DNA of 64,000 nt, taken from NCBI RefSeq assembly GCF_001190925.1, contig NZ_CP011072.1, forward strand, positions 3,472,001 through 3,536,000, written 5' to 3'. Source of the DNA: Azoarcus sp. CIB (GTDB taxonomy: Bacteria > Pseudomonadota > Gammaproteobacteria > Burkholderiales > Rhodocyclaceae). The position numbers were made by a program, and so were the translations under genes. How positions within the stretch are numbered: position 1 is the first letter of the stretch; each line of letters opens with the position of its first letter. This document shows positions 17,083 to 25,881 of the stretch, one piece after another. The notes below the pieces were generated by a model. That model was given only the letters and a program-made list of their open reading frames with translations, did not search any database and had not been told where the DNA came from.

Positions 17083-18099
17083 ATGCACGCACCTGGATTG
17101 CTCACACAGCCCCGCATCCGCGTTTCCTGCTCGCGCGAACGCGGCATATCGCTGATCGAAATGATGATTGCCATGACCTTGGGGTTATTGGTGATCGGCG
17201 CGATGACGACCATCTTCGTCAACAACAGCCAGTCCCGGCGCGAACTGGATAAGGCCGCGCAGCAGCTGGAGAACGGCCGCTACGCGATCCAGATCCTGCG
17301 GGACGAAATCTCGATGGCGGGTTATTACGATGCCATCGCCAGCCTTCCCGACACCCTCAATTCCACGACTACCAGCGCCTGCTCGGGCGATGTGGATGTC
17401 TGGAAGGGGTCGATGGATATCGCGGTGCAGGGATTTACCCCCGATACTTTCCCTTGCTCGATTTCCGCGAAGGGCGGAACGGAACTGCTTTTTGTCCAGC
17501 GCGCCTCCACCGCGGTTACTGCGCCGGATGCACTCAACGCCAGCAACGGCTATCTCCAGGTTTCCCTGTGCGGCGACGAATACGTCAGTGCGGTTGCCGA
17601 CAAGCCATTCCGGCTCAAGGCGGGCTCTGGAACCTTCGACCTTCAGCAGATCGACTGCAAATCGACGAATCGGGCGCCGATCCGCCAGTACCTGCGCAGG
17701 GCTTTCTTCATCGCCGGCAACAATGTCACCGGCGACGCGATTCCCACATTGAAACGCGCCGATTTCCGTGCCCAGGCGCTCGGAACCACCAATCCGGACG
17801 TCCAGGCCTTGGTCGAAGGCATCGAGGACATGCATTTCGAGTATGCAATCGACACCAGCGGCGACGGCTCGCCGGATACCTTCGCCGACAATCCGGCCGG
17901 GGCCCAACTCCAGAATATTGTAGGCGTCCGCCTGTGGCTGCTCGCCCGCGCACTCGAGCCCTCTCCCGGTTACGACGCCAGCACCAAGACGTTCACGCTA
18001 GGCTCCAAGGGCCCCGTCCAGTTCGCCGACAATTACAAACGGCACGTCTTCAGCACATATGTCGAACTGATCCATCCCGTGGGGCGGAGAACAAAATGA
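17083..18099 (+). CDS. pilW: Type IV minor pilin PilW
   Basis: A 338-aa PilW-family prepilin with a long basic leader (about 21 residues) and cleavage at ERG|ISLIEMMIAMTLG. The mature part has the family motif QLENGRYAIQILRDEISMAGYY and a large C-terminal domain. It is needed with PilV and PilX for the pilus priming complex. It lies 6 bp after pilV and overlaps pilX by 4 bp (ATGA). Confidence 0.88.
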   Translation: MHAPGLLTQPRIRVSCSRERGISLIEMMIAMTLGLLVIGAMTTIFVNNSQSRRELDKAAQQLENGRYAIQILRDEISMAGYYDAIASLPDTLNSTTTSACSGDVDVWKGSMDIAVQGFTPDTFPCSISAKGGTELLFVQRASTAVTAPDALNASNGYLQVSLCGDEYVSAVADKPFRLKAGSGTFDLQQIDCKSTNRAPIRQYLRRAFFIAGNNVTGDAIPTLKRADFRAQALGTTNPDVQALVEGIEDMHFEYAIDTSGDGSPDTFADNPAGAQLQNIVGVRLWLLARALEPSPGYDASTKTFTLGSKGPVQFADNYKRHVFSTYVELIHPVGRRTK

Positions 18100-18728
18100 A
18101 GCATCCCCGATCACGCGCACCGCAGCAGGGTGCAGTCCTTTTCGTCGGCCTGATCATGCTCATACTGATCACGCTGCTGGCCGTCTCCGCGATCCGCCTT
18201 GCGAACACCAACCTCCTCGTTGTTGGCAACGAGCAGTTCCAGAAGGAGGCGGAGGACGCCGCGAATTACCACCTCGATCTGGCGCTGAATTCGAACGAAT
18301 TTACCGCCCGCAATGTTGCCCGGAACGTCGCGCTTCCAGCGTTTTCAGGCGCCACCGCCACCCCGGAAACGAGCTACAAGGTCACGGTGCCGCCACCGAA
18401 GTGCAAACGTTTCCGGCACATCAAGCAAAGCGAGTTGACGGCAAAGCGGACGGTAACAGTCGATCAAGTGGTAGACGGCGTGGAAACGAAGGTGGAAAAG
18501 GTCGAGGAATACGTACCGACAGACAATGTTGCCTGTTTCGGCGGAAAACCCACAGACATACTGATCATCGAGCCCACGACCAACCTCTCGGGCAACTCAC
18601 TTTGCGCCACTTCGCTGTGGGAAATGACCGCTGACGTCGAACTTCCAAACGCAAGTGCCAAGGCTCAGGTAGTCCAAGGCGTCGAAATGCGCATCGACTA
18701 TGCGGAAGCGCAGACTGCATGCAAATGA
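18096..18728 (+). CDS. pilX: Type IV pilus assembly protein PilX
   Basis: A 210-aa PilX-family protein with an N-terminal hydrophobic helix (GAVLFVGLIMLILITLLAVSAIR) lacking the canonical GF processing site but keeping the family's RLANTNLLVVGNEQFQKEAEDAA segment. The middle holds a Lys/Val/Glu-rich stretch (about 115-150) and four cysteines are present in the C-terminal half. GGGGCGGAG precedes ATG 18096. It partners PilW, PilV and PilY1. Confidence 0.85.
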   Translation: MKHPRSRAPQQGAVLFVGLIMLILITLLAVSAIRLANTNLLVVGNEQFQKEAEDAANYHLDLALNSNEFTARNVARNVALPAFSGATATPETSYKVTVPPPKCKRFRHIKQSELTAKRTVTVDQVVDGVETKVEKVEEYVPTDNVACFGGKPTDILIIEPTTNLSGNSLCATSLWEMTADVELPNASAKAQVVQGVEMRIDYAEAQTACK

Positions 18729-18760
18729 ATCGCGATAGCAGAACAAAACGGAGCTCCAAA

Positions 18761-21700
18761 ATGAACAAGCGACTGCGCGTTGCCTTGGCGATTACCCTGA
18801 TGGGAAGCAGCCTCGCACGACCTGTGGCGGCCGAAGACATCGACATTTACACGATGGCCCAGACTACCCAGGCGGCGCCCAATGTTCTTCTGTTTATCGA
18901 CAACTCGGCGAACTGGTCGGCGATGGATCAGGCATGGGACAAGACGGAAGTCAGCGCAAAATGCAACGGCGACGCGACTTGCCTCAAATATGTCGAACTT
19001 GTGTTCGGCAGTAACACCAGACTGGCGCAAGGGCAAGTCGAAGTACGGGCACTCAAGGCGGTCATAGAAGAACTCGCCTGCAATTCCGGGGCGCCGTTCA
19101 ACGTGAATCTGGGCCTGATGCTTTATACCTCGGGCACGGCAGACGGCACCAACGTCGTGTCGGGATATATCCGCCGGGCAGTCCAATCCCTTGCGCCGCT
19201 CTCGGAAGGCTGCACCAACCTCAAGAACGACTTCACCCTCATCGACAGCAAGATCCAGTCCGACGAGTTCAAGGGGCCGTCGTCGACCGACTATGGCACA
19301 GCGATGTTCGAGGTGTTCAAGTATTTCGGCGGGTATGCGAACACCAATGGCGTGACCGCTACCGCATCCGGCAGCCCCACAGGCGCCAAAGGCTTCGGCA
19401 CCCAGCGTTACACCGACAAAGATGCAAAAGTCAGCGGTTCCCTGACCCTCAAGGATATGGAGGACTCCACTGCCTTCACCACGGGAACACGGGACACGTA
19501 TCTGAGCCCGATTCACAAGGATTCGTGCGGCAACAACTACCTCGTCGTAATCGGCAATCAGTTCCCGAACCAGGAATTCGGGTCGAACACGACCGCAAAT
19601 CCTGCGACCAACCAGGTAATGGGCTATCTGGGACTCAAGCCGAACCAACTTTTCTCGAGCACCAACAAGGCCGACATCCGGTTCGCGGACGAATGGGCGC
19701 AGTTCCTCGCGCGCACCGACGTCAGTCCCGTGACGGGCCATCAGCCGGTAAAGACGTTCACGATCAACGTCTTCAACAAGAAGGAAGACCTCGCGCAGAC
19801 GGCCCTGCTCAACAGCATGGCGCGCAATGGCGGCTCGGGGGTCGGCGGCGCCTTCAAGGTGAATGGCGACCTCAAGGCGCTGGTCGATGGTCTGAAGACC
19901 ATCTTCATGCAGATCAACGCGGTCAACAGTTCGTTCGCATCGGCCTCGCTGCCGATCAGTGTCAACACACAGGGCACCTATCTCAACCAGGTGTTCATCG
20001 GTATGTTCCGGCCGGACACGAAATCCCGCCCGCGCTGGGCGGGCAACCTGAAGCAGTACCAGTTCGCACTCCAGAAGACCGTTATCGACGACGTGACGAC
20101 CCGCTCGCTTTTTATCGCCGATGCGGATGGTGTGTCAGCGATCGATAATGCCAACACCGGCTTCCTGCAGGCTTGCGCTCGAAGCTTCTGGACCACGAAT
20201 TCGGGCGAATACTGGAAGACCGTGACGGAATCCCCGACGCCCGACTATGACATCCCCGACGGAAGCTGCGTCGGATCCGAGTTCAACGACAAGCCCGATG
20301 GACGCGTGGTCGAACGCGGCGGCGTAGCGCAGCAACTGCGGGAACTCGCCACCCCGGCGGACAGGAAGATCGAGACCTGCGCGGCGGCGCCGGTCAATTG
20401 CACCTCCAGCACGGCTTTCACGGTCTCGACTGACGACGAAAGGTGGATCCGCGGGGACAACGTAGGCGACGGCTATAACACGGCCACGACGACCGTAAAT
20501 GAACAATACCAACGCGACGCCAGCGTCATTCGACCCACTATCCACGGTGCCGTCATCCATTCCCGTCCGCTGGCGATCAACTATGGAAGCAGTGGAACAA
20601 ACGATATCGTCGTCTTTTACGGTACCGACGACGGCTTGCTCCGCGCAGTCGACGGCAACAAGACCGAATCCGTGTCACGCAGCGGCACCGAACTTTGGGC
20701 GTTCCTCGCTCCCGAGTTCAAGGCGCGTCTCAAGCGGAATCGAGACAACTTCCCGCTGCTCACCTTCAAGGACGACCCCACCGCTCCCAAGGATTACTTC
20801 TTCGACGGTTCGATCGGCGCTTACATCGGCCCTGAAAAGGCGGACGGAACCGGCGCACGAGTGACCTATATCTACCCCTCGATGCGGCGTGGCGGCACGA
20901 TGATCTACGCGTTCAATGCCACGCAGCATCCAGCGACTTCCGCACCAGTGCCACTGTGGCGCTTCGGCTGCGACCAGACCGGCGAGTGTTACGGCACCGA
21001 CGCGGAAAAACTCGGGCAAACCTGGTCCGCGCCGCGCGTGGTTCGCGTAAAGGGCCAGTCGAAGCTCTACACTGTGTTCGGTGCCGGCTACGACGCATGC
21101 GAGGACAAGGAACCCAGGGATTGCACTAACGCAAAGACGGGCAGCGGCATCTTCGTGCTCGACGCCGCCACCGGTGACCGGCTGAGGTACATTGATTTCG
21201 GGGCGGATGCCGGTCGCGTCGTGGCGGACCTTGTCCCCGCCGACACCAATGACGACGGGTATTCCGACGTGATCTATGCGAGCGACACCTCGGGTAACGT
21301 CTGGCGCATCAACCTGACAGACCCGGCCAAATCCGGAACGCAGAGTCAGTCTGACTGGACCGTCACGCATGTGGCCAGGGTCGGTGACTGGACCACTGCG
21401 AATACCCGCAACCGCAAGTTCCTCTACGCCCCGGATGTCGTGCGAGTGGGCTCCTACAACATCGTCCTCATTGGCTCGGGCAATCGCGAAAAACCGCTCA
21501 GCACCTCTGCCGCAGCCAAAGTCAAGAACCGGTTCTACGGGCTCTGGGACGAGTATGGCGTATCGTCGGGTTTCGTCACGATCGACGACCGCAAGGACTG
21601 CGATGCCGCAGGAGACACCGTGATGACGAGTACCTCCTGCCAACTCATGAACACGAGCACTACGACGCTCGATTACAACCCGGTGTTCTCCTCGATCATT

Positions 21701-22138
21701 ACCCGCCCGCGCGGTTGGGTCATCGACTTGGACGACACGAGCGATATCGGGCCCAACGAGCAGATCGTGACCACGCCGGCAACGATCGGCGGCATGGTCA
21801 ACTTCAGTACCTTTCAGGCTAAGAACAACGACCTGTGCTCCTCGCTCGGCACGGCGCGGGGTTACGCTGCGTGCTTCCTGCACGGCGGCGCGACATGTGA
21901 CGCCCCCCCGCCGGAAGGGACGATTCGTTCTGCCACCTTCGTTGGCGGTGGCATGGCACCGTCACCTGTCGTAGGCACTGTCGAAATGACCAGCTCTGAT
22001 GGGTCCAAGGAGATCGTGCCCTTCATCATCGGGGGCCCACCCAACGGAGACTGCAAGTCAGCGATTTGCGGAGACGATGTAAAGATTCCGATCCGGAAGG
22101 ACCGCACCAAAGTCTATCGCTACAAGAAAATCGACTGA
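18761..22138 (+). CDS. pilY1: Type IV pilus tip adhesin/assembly protein PilY1 (PilC)
   Basis: A 1125-aa exported protein with a Sec signal peptide (cut near ARPVAA). The N-terminal half resembles a von Willebrand factor A-like region (NVLLFIDNSANW, with an incomplete MIDAS). The C-terminal half is the PilC/PilY1 beta-propeller, with a calcium-binding EF-hand-like loop DTNDDGYSD (around 21245-21270) followed by SGNVWRIN. PilY1 sits at the pilus tip, promotes extension against PilT and serves in adhesion or surface sensing. ATG 18761 has GGAG 7 bp upstream, so the frame open from 18719 is not used. It is last in the operon and is followed by a terminator. Confidence 0.93.
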   Translation: MNKRLRVALAITLMGSSLARPVAAEDIDIYTMAQTTQAAPNVLLFIDNSANWSAMDQAWDKTEVSAKCNGDATCLKYVELVFGSNTRLAQGQVEVRALKAVIEELACNSGAPFNVNLGLMLYTSGTADGTNVVSGYIRRAVQSLAPLSEGCTNLKNDFTLIDSKIQSDEFKGPSSTDYGTAMFEVFKYFGGYANTNGVTATASGSPTGAKGFGTQRYTDKDAKVSGSLTLKDMEDSTAFTTGTRDTYLSPIHKDSCGNNYLVVIGNQFPNQEFGSNTTANPATNQVMGYLGLKPNQLFSSTNKADIRFADEWAQFLARTDVSPVTGHQPVKTFTINVFNKKEDLAQTALLNSMARNGGSGVGGAFKVNGDLKALVDGLKTIFMQINAVNSSFASASLPISVNTQGTYLNQVFIGMFRPDTKSRPRWAGNLKQYQFALQKTVIDDVTTRSLFIADADGVSAIDNANTGFLQACARSFWTTNSGEYWKTVTESPTPDYDIPDGSCVGSEFNDKPDGRVVERGGVAQQLRELATPADRKIETCAAAPVNCTSSTAFTVSTDDERWIRGDNVGDGYNTATTTVNEQYQRDASVIRPTIHGAVIHSRPLAINYGSSGTNDIVVFYGTDDGLLRAVDGNKTESVSRSGTELWAFLAPEFKARLKRNRDNFPLLTFKDDPTAPKDYFFDGSIGAYIGPEKADGTGARVTYIYPSMRRGGTMIYAFNATQHPATSAPVPLWRFGCDQTGECYGTDAEKLGQTWSAPRVVRVKGQSKLYTVFGAGYDACEDKEPRDCTNAKTGSGIFVLDAATGDRLRYIDFGADAGRVVADLVPADTNDDGYSDVIYASDTSGNVWRINLTDPAKSGTQSQSDWTVTHVARVGDWTTANTRNRKFLYAPDVVRVGSYNIVLIGSGNREKPLSTSAAAKVKNRFYGLWDEYGVSSGFVTIDDRKDCDAAGDTVMTSTSCQLMNTSTTTLDYNPVFSSIITRPRGWVIDLDDTSDIGPNEQIVTTPATIGGMVNFSTFQAKNNDLCSSLGTARGYAACFLHGGATCDAPPPEGTIRSATFVGGGMAPSPVVGTVEMTSSDGSKEIVPFIIGGPPNGDCKSAICGDDVKIPIRKDRTKVYRYKKID

Positions 22139-22157
22139 TCACTTTCAGGCGAAGCTG

Positions 22158-22193
22158 AGCGCGGGCCGCAATGATACGGCCCACGCTTTTTTT
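22158..22193 (+). terminator. Intrinsic terminator after pilY1
   Basis: AGCG-C-GGGCCG pairs with CGGCCC-A-CGCT around an 8-nt loop, with a single mismatch in the stem, followed by seven T residues. It lies 20 bp after the pilY1 stop and closes the minor-pilin operon. Confidence 0.85.
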
Positions 22194-22265
22194 GTATCCT
22201 GCGGGAATTGAAATGCGGGCCAGCCGGTAGTACCCATTTACCCAAATGCGCAAGCGGGCCTCCTC

Positions 22266-22865
22266 TCAGCAAGTAGCGCGTGCAATGCGCGGCCTGCCAA
22301 CGCGATTGATGATGATCTTGCGCGCGATTCCTTCGCTGCACACCGTCAAGGTGCCCGCCTGCCACGCACCGGTCGTCAGTTGTTGCGTACGACCGGTGGC
22401 AACGTAGGATACGTAGCGGCCAACACTGTCGTCGCCGGAAATACTGATCTGCCTGGCCCTCGGCTCACCGATCCTCAGCAGCGGCTCATCAGGGTCCCGC
22501 GTGCCGTTGTCGTTGCCGTCTTCGAACATGATCCAGCCCCGGTTCCATTCGACCGTGTCGGGACAATCCTGCCCGTCTTCGCTCGGACACAGGATGACCC
22601 GGTGGCGCCTCTTGAGCGCCTCCGACCGGGTCTGGATTACCGCGGAGAACAGATCGCTCGACGCGTCTCCCACGCGCGTTTCGGCCAGCAGCCGCGCAAA
22701 CGACGGTACCGCGATCGCGGATAGCACTCCGACGATAGCCACTACCACCGCGAGCTCCACGAGCGAATATCCCCTTGACGCGCCCGTCCCGCATGGCAGC
22801 TGCAGATTACGCTGCGCCCGTTTCCGCTTGTGCCAGGCATCGCTCATCCCTGCATCCCAACCCAT
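22266..22865 (-). CDS. Lone type IV/type II pseudopilin, GspH/FimT family
   Basis: A 199-aa prepilin-like protein with an unusually long basic leader of about 32 residues, processing site SRG|YSLVELAVVVAIVG and a GspH domain (LFSAVIQTRSEALKRRHRVILCPSEDG...VGRPRIARATC). It is a paralogue of the fimT in the adjoining operon but is convergent to it and not in an operon of its own. GGGAGG 6 bp before ATG 22865 supports the long leader; ATG 22847 is an alternative. Possible roles are pilus tip variation or DNA uptake (FimT-like); neither is shown. Confidence 0.85.
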   Translation of the reverse strand: MGWDAGMSDAWHKRKRAQRNLQLPCGTGASRGYSLVELAVVVAIVGVLSAIAVPSFARLLAETRVGDASSDLFSAVIQTRSEALKRRHRVILCPSEDGQDCPDTVEWNRGWIMFEDGNDNGTRDPDEPLLRIGEPRARQISISGDDSVGRYVSYVATGRTQQLTTGAWQAGTLTVCSEGIARKIIINRVGRPRIARATC

Positions 22866-22960
22866 TGCGTCCCTCCCTAAGTGGAAATGGCAACAATTCT
22901 ATTGTCATTTTCTGCAAAAATGCCAATGGACTTGCGTATAGGGCAATCGGGCGAATTCGA

Positions 22961-23055
22961 GCAGGGCAGGAAGCACGCAGCGCATCCCGCCAATCCCGCC
23001 GCCGAAATCCGTCCGACGTCCGCGTGGCGGGATACGCTGCGCTACTCCCGCCCTA
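22961..23055. repeat. REP-like inverted pair in a 321-bp intergenic region
   Basis: The gap 22866-23186 has no convincing gene. It contains two related GC-rich units in opposite orientation, at about 22964-22999 and 23026-23055. Each includes the core GCAGCG beside GGCGGGA/TCCCGCC arms; the second is a clean hairpin (arms 23026-23032 and 23046-23052). This matches the form of REP/REPIN elements common in GC-rich proteobacteria. Copy number in the genome cannot be checked here. Confidence 0.5.
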
Positions 23056-23186
23056 CTGGTCTGACCAGTCGTCGACGAGATTCATTTGAGGGAGACTGGG
23101 ATCGTGTCTCGTGGCACTGGGCTTGCCCGACGAGATGTCGATGCGGCGTGACAGGCGAGGCGCCCAGCCGCCGCGTCGCGAGGGGG

Positions 23187-23384
23187 TCAGGCGAAGACGT
23201 CGATCGTTCCGCCGATGGTTGCACCCGGCGTCGGGCCTGCGGAAGTGGGAAGAGCCTGCAGGAGTTGCGCCGCATTGAGCGTCTGCAACTCCATCGCTTT
23301 CTTGAGGACCAGGACGGAAGCCTGGGCCTTGAGGGAGGTTGATGCGTTGGCGGAGGCGATGGATGCGATGGTGGTGATGTCCAT
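23187..23384 (-). CDS. YjfB-like putative motility protein
   Basis: A 65-aa small soluble protein matching the YjfB family (N-terminal MDITTIASIASA, then an amphipathic helix LKAQASVLVLKKAMELQTLNA and a Gly/Pro-rich tail). Members are annotated as putative motility proteins because of regulation with flagellar genes in Bacillus; their mechanism is unknown. It stands alone between the REP-like region and yajQ (22 bp after the yajQ-side gap on the same strand). Confidence 0.75.
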   Translation of the reverse strand: MDITTIASIASANASTSLKAQASVLVLKKAMELQTLNAAQLLQALPTSAGPTPGATIGGTIDVFA

Positions 23385-23406
23385 GATGCCTCCGCCTGTG
23401 GCGGTA

Positions 23407-23892
23407 TCAGTCGCGGAAGTTGCCGAACTGCAGCGGGAAATCGACGATTTCCTTTTTGACCAGCGCGATGGCGTCCTGCAACACGTCGCGCTTGGCGCCG
23501 GAAACGCGCACCACGTCGCCCTGGATCGCCGCCTGGACCTTCATCTTGCTGTCCTTGAGGAGCTTGACGATCTTCTTGGCCAGATCCTGCTCGACGCCGA
23601 CCCGGACCTTCACCTCCTGCTTGACCTTGTTGCCCGAGATCTTCTGCACGTCGCCGTAGTCGAGGCAACGCACGTCGACGCTCTTCTTGGTCATCTCGGG
23701 CAGAAGGATGGTCTTCATCTGGTCGAGTTGGAAGTCGGTGTCGCCGAACATCGTGATCAGCTTGTCGCCGAGTTCGAGCTTCGCGCTGGTGCCCTTGAAG
23801 TCATGGCGCCCGGCGATCTTGCTGTTGGCGACGTCGAGGGCGTTCTTCAGCGAGGGCTGATCGACCTCGGACATGATGTCGAAAGACGGCAT
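23407..23892 (-). CDS. YajQ family nucleotide-binding protein
   Basis: A 161-aa UPF0234/YajQ protein of normal length: MPSFDIMSEVD at the N-terminus, ANSKIAGRHDFKGT, and the C-terminal KEIVDFPLQFGNFRD. YajQ proteins have two RRM-like folds, bind nucleotides, and in Xanthomonas and Pseudomonas act as cyclic-di-GMP effectors. Whether this one binds c-di-GMP is unknown. It lies 21 bp after ppnP in the same direction. Confidence 0.93.
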   Translation of the reverse strand: MPSFDIMSEVDQPSLKNALDVANSKIAGRHDFKGTSAKLELGDKLITMFGDTDFQLDQMKTILLPEMTKKSVDVRCLDYGDVQKISGNKVKQEVKVRVGVEQDLAKKIVKLLKDSKMKVQAAIQGDVVRVSGAKRDVLQDAIALVKKEIVDFPLQFGNFRD

Positions 23893-23913
23893 GTTCGGCT
23901 CCCTGCGCGGCGA

Positions 23914-24237
23914 TCAGCCGAAGTGGCAGACGTAGTGGTAGGGCTCGCCGGTCACTTCGATATCGAAGCTCGAATTGCCCGGAACGTTGAAGGACTCGCC
24001 GGCCCCCCAGGTCTTCCACTCAGTTTCGCCCTTCAGTCGCACGCGGCAGCTGCCGCCAACGCCTTCCATGATCTCGGGCGCGCCGGTGTTGAACGTCAGC
24101 GTCGCGGGCAGGATCACGCCGACCGACTTGCGGGTGCCGTCGGCGAAGGTGATGCCGTGCGAGATGCACTTGCCGTCGAAATAGACGCTGGCCTTGGTCG
24201 TGACGGCTACGCCGTCGATCTTTTCGGTAATGCTCAT
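23914..24237 (-). CDS. ppnP: Pyrimidine/purine nucleoside phosphorylase PpnP (DUF1255)
   Basis: A 107-aa one-domain cupin of the PpnP (YaiE) family, which phosphorolyses several nucleosides to base and ribose-1-phosphate. It shows the family pattern KASVYFDGKCISHGITFADGTRKSVGVILPA in its N-terminal half and GESFNVPGNSSFDIEV toward the end. Length and motifs are normal. It is cytoplasmic, in a cluster with the DUF2788 gene and yajQ. Confidence 0.9.
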   Translation of the reverse strand: MSITEKIDGVAVTTKASVYFDGKCISHGITFADGTRKSVGVILPATLTFNTGAPEIMEGVGGSCRVRLKGETEWKTWGAGESFNVPGNSSFDIEVTGEPYHYVCHFG

Positions 24238-24251
24238 GAAACGAGGCTTCC

Positions 24252-24482
24252 TTATTCGATACCCATGAATTTCTGGATGAAGCTCTTGGCGATGAATCCG
24301 ATGAAACCGAGGCCGAGGGCGACGAACAGCCAGATCGTCCCGTAGCGCCCTGCCTTCGACTGTTTCGCGAGGTTGCCGATGATGAACAACATGTACACGA
24401 TCAGCGCGGAAACGAGGATCTTGAGCGACCAGTCCTCGAATTCCGCTACCGTCAGCCCGAATATGATCGGGTCACCCTCCAT
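24252..24482 (-). CDS. DUF2788 family small membrane protein
   Basis: A 76-aa protein with two predicted membrane helices (about 19-38 and 49-68) and the DUF2788 pattern: FGLTVAEFEDWSLKI at the N-terminus, then MLFIIGNLAKQSKAGRYGT. The function of the family is unknown. It lies 12 bp after argG on the same strand, so it may be co-transcribed with argG. Confidence 0.82.
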   Translation of the reverse strand: MEGDPIIFGLTVAEFEDWSLKILVSALIVYMLFIIGNLAKQSKAGRYGTIWLFVALGLGFIGFIAKSFIQKFMGIE

Positions 24483-24494
24483 CCAGACTGCTCC

Positions 24495-25724
24495 TTAAGC
24501 GCGCTTGTTGCGGGCGTTGGCCGCAATGCGCATGCGCAGCGCGTTGAGGCGGATGAAGCCGTGCGCGTCCTTCTGATTGTAGGCGCCCTGGTCGTCCTCG
24601 AAGGTCGCGATCGTCGGATCGAACAGCGAATCGGTCTTCGAGTCGCGGCCGGTGACGATGACGTTGCCCTTGTAGAGCTTGAGGCGGACCCAGCCGTTGA
24701 CGGTCTGCTGGGTGTGGTCGATGAGCGCCTGCATGGCCTGGCGCTCGGGGCTCCACCAGTAGCCGTTGTAGATCATGCTTGCGTAACGGGCGAGCAGGTC
24801 GTCCTTGAGATGGGCGACTTCGCGGTCGAGCGTGATCGATTCGATGGCACGGTGCGCGCGCAGGAGGATGGTTCCGCCCGGGGTTTCGTAGCAGCCGCGC
24901 GACTTCATGCCGACATAGCGGTTCTCGACGAGGTCGAGGCGGCCGATGCCGTGCTTGCCGCCGAGCTTGTTCAGTTCGGCCAGCAGTTCATGCGCCTTCA
25001 TGCGCGTGCCGTTGATCGCGACGAGATCGCCCTTCTCGAACTCGAGGTCGACGTACTCGGCGGCGTCCGGTGCGGCTTCGGGCGACACGGTCCAGCGCCA
25101 CATCGACTCTTCCGCTTCGGCCGCCGGGTTCTCGAGATGACGGCCTTCGAAGGAGATGTGCAGCAGGTTGGCGTCCATCGAGTACGGCGAGCCGCCCTGC
25201 TTGTGCTTCATCTCGATGGGAATGCCGTGCTTCTCCGCGTAGGCGAGCAGCTTCTCGCGCGAAAGCAGATCCCATTCGCGCCACGGGGCGATGACCTTCA
25301 CGCCGGGCATGAGCGCGTAGTAGCCGAGCTCGAAACGGACTTGGTCGTTGCCTTTGCCGGTTGCGCCGTGCGACACGGCGTCGGCGTTGGTGGCGCGGGC
25401 GATCTCGATCTGGCGCTTGGCGATCAGCGGACGGGCGATCGACGTACCGAGGAGATATTCGCCCTCATAGACGGTGTTGCAGCGGAACATCGGGAAGACG
25501 AAGTCGCGCACGAATTCTTCGCGCAGGTCGTCGATGAAGATGTTTTCCGGCTTGATGCCGAACTTCAGTGCCTTCTGGCGGGCGGGCTCGAGTTCCTCGC
25601 CCTGCCCGAGGTCGGCCGTGAAGGTGACCACTTCGCACTTGTAGGTGTCCTGCAGCCACTTGAGGATGACTGAGGTATCGAGTCCGCCCGAATAGGCGAG
25701 GACAACTTTATTGACGTCGCTCAT
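24495..25724 (-). CDS. argG: Argininosuccinate synthase
   Basis: Joins citrulline and aspartate with ATP to give argininosuccinate, the penultimate step of arginine synthesis. The 409-aa product has the N-type ATP-pyrophosphatase loop [11 protein letters not shown] near residues 10-20, [15 protein letters not shown] in the middle, and the C-terminal synthase domain. ATG 25724 was chosen because homologues begin just before [11 protein letters not shown]; a frame open to 25847 is an upstream extension. It lies 157 bp after argF with two hairpins between. Confidence 0.96.
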   Translation of the reverse strand: MSDVNKVVLAYSGGLDTSVILKWLQDTYKCEVVTFTADLGQGEELEPARQKALKFGIKPENIFIDDLREEFVRDFVFPMFRCNTVYEGEYLLGTSIARPLIAKRQIEIARATNADAVSHGATGKGNDQVRFELGYYALMPGVKVIAPWREWDLLSREKLLAYAEKHGIPIEMKHKQGGSPYSMDANLLHISFEGRHLENPAAEAEESMWRWTVSPEAAPDAAEYVDLEFEKGDLVAINGTRMKAHELLAELNKLGGKHGIGRLDLVENRYVGMKSRGCYETPGGTILLRAHRAIESITLDREVAHLKDDLLARYASMIYNGYWWSPERQAMQALIDHTQQTVNGWVRLKLYKGNVIVTGRDSKTDSLFDPTIATFEDDQGAYNQKDAHGFIRLNALRMRIAANARNKRA

Positions 25725-25787
25725 GTGGATTTCCGCTCTTTCCTTACCGCTTGACTGAAGGCCGCGTTGCCGCGACCGCTTTTCGCT

Positions 25788-25874
25788 CCGGGGTCGGCGA
25801 AACGTTCGCACCCCGGTCAACTGCTGTTCCTCAGGCTCGCCCTGCACGCGCAGCTGCCGCCGCGCGCGCAGGGC
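25788..25874 (-). repeat. Two stem-loops between argF and argG
   Basis: In the minus-strand transcript, GCCCTGC/GCAGGGC arms (25868-25874 and 25839-25845) form one hairpin and CCGGGGT/ACCCCGG-like arms with an inner GCGAA/TTCGC stem (25788-25816) form a second. Neither is followed by a U-tract. They could be mRNA processing or weak termination structures that uncouple argF from argG. Confidence 0.4.
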
Positions 25875-25881
25875 AAAGTCG

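Noticed and set aside
18761-19200. PilY1 incomplete MIDAS as a loss-of-function sign
   Set aside because: DNSANW variants are usual in betaproteobacterial PilY1 proteins, so the change is not special to this gene.
22880-22935. Sigma-54 promoter before the lone pseudopilin gene
   Set aside because: GG and GC elements are present, but the gap between them is 7 bp instead of the required 10.
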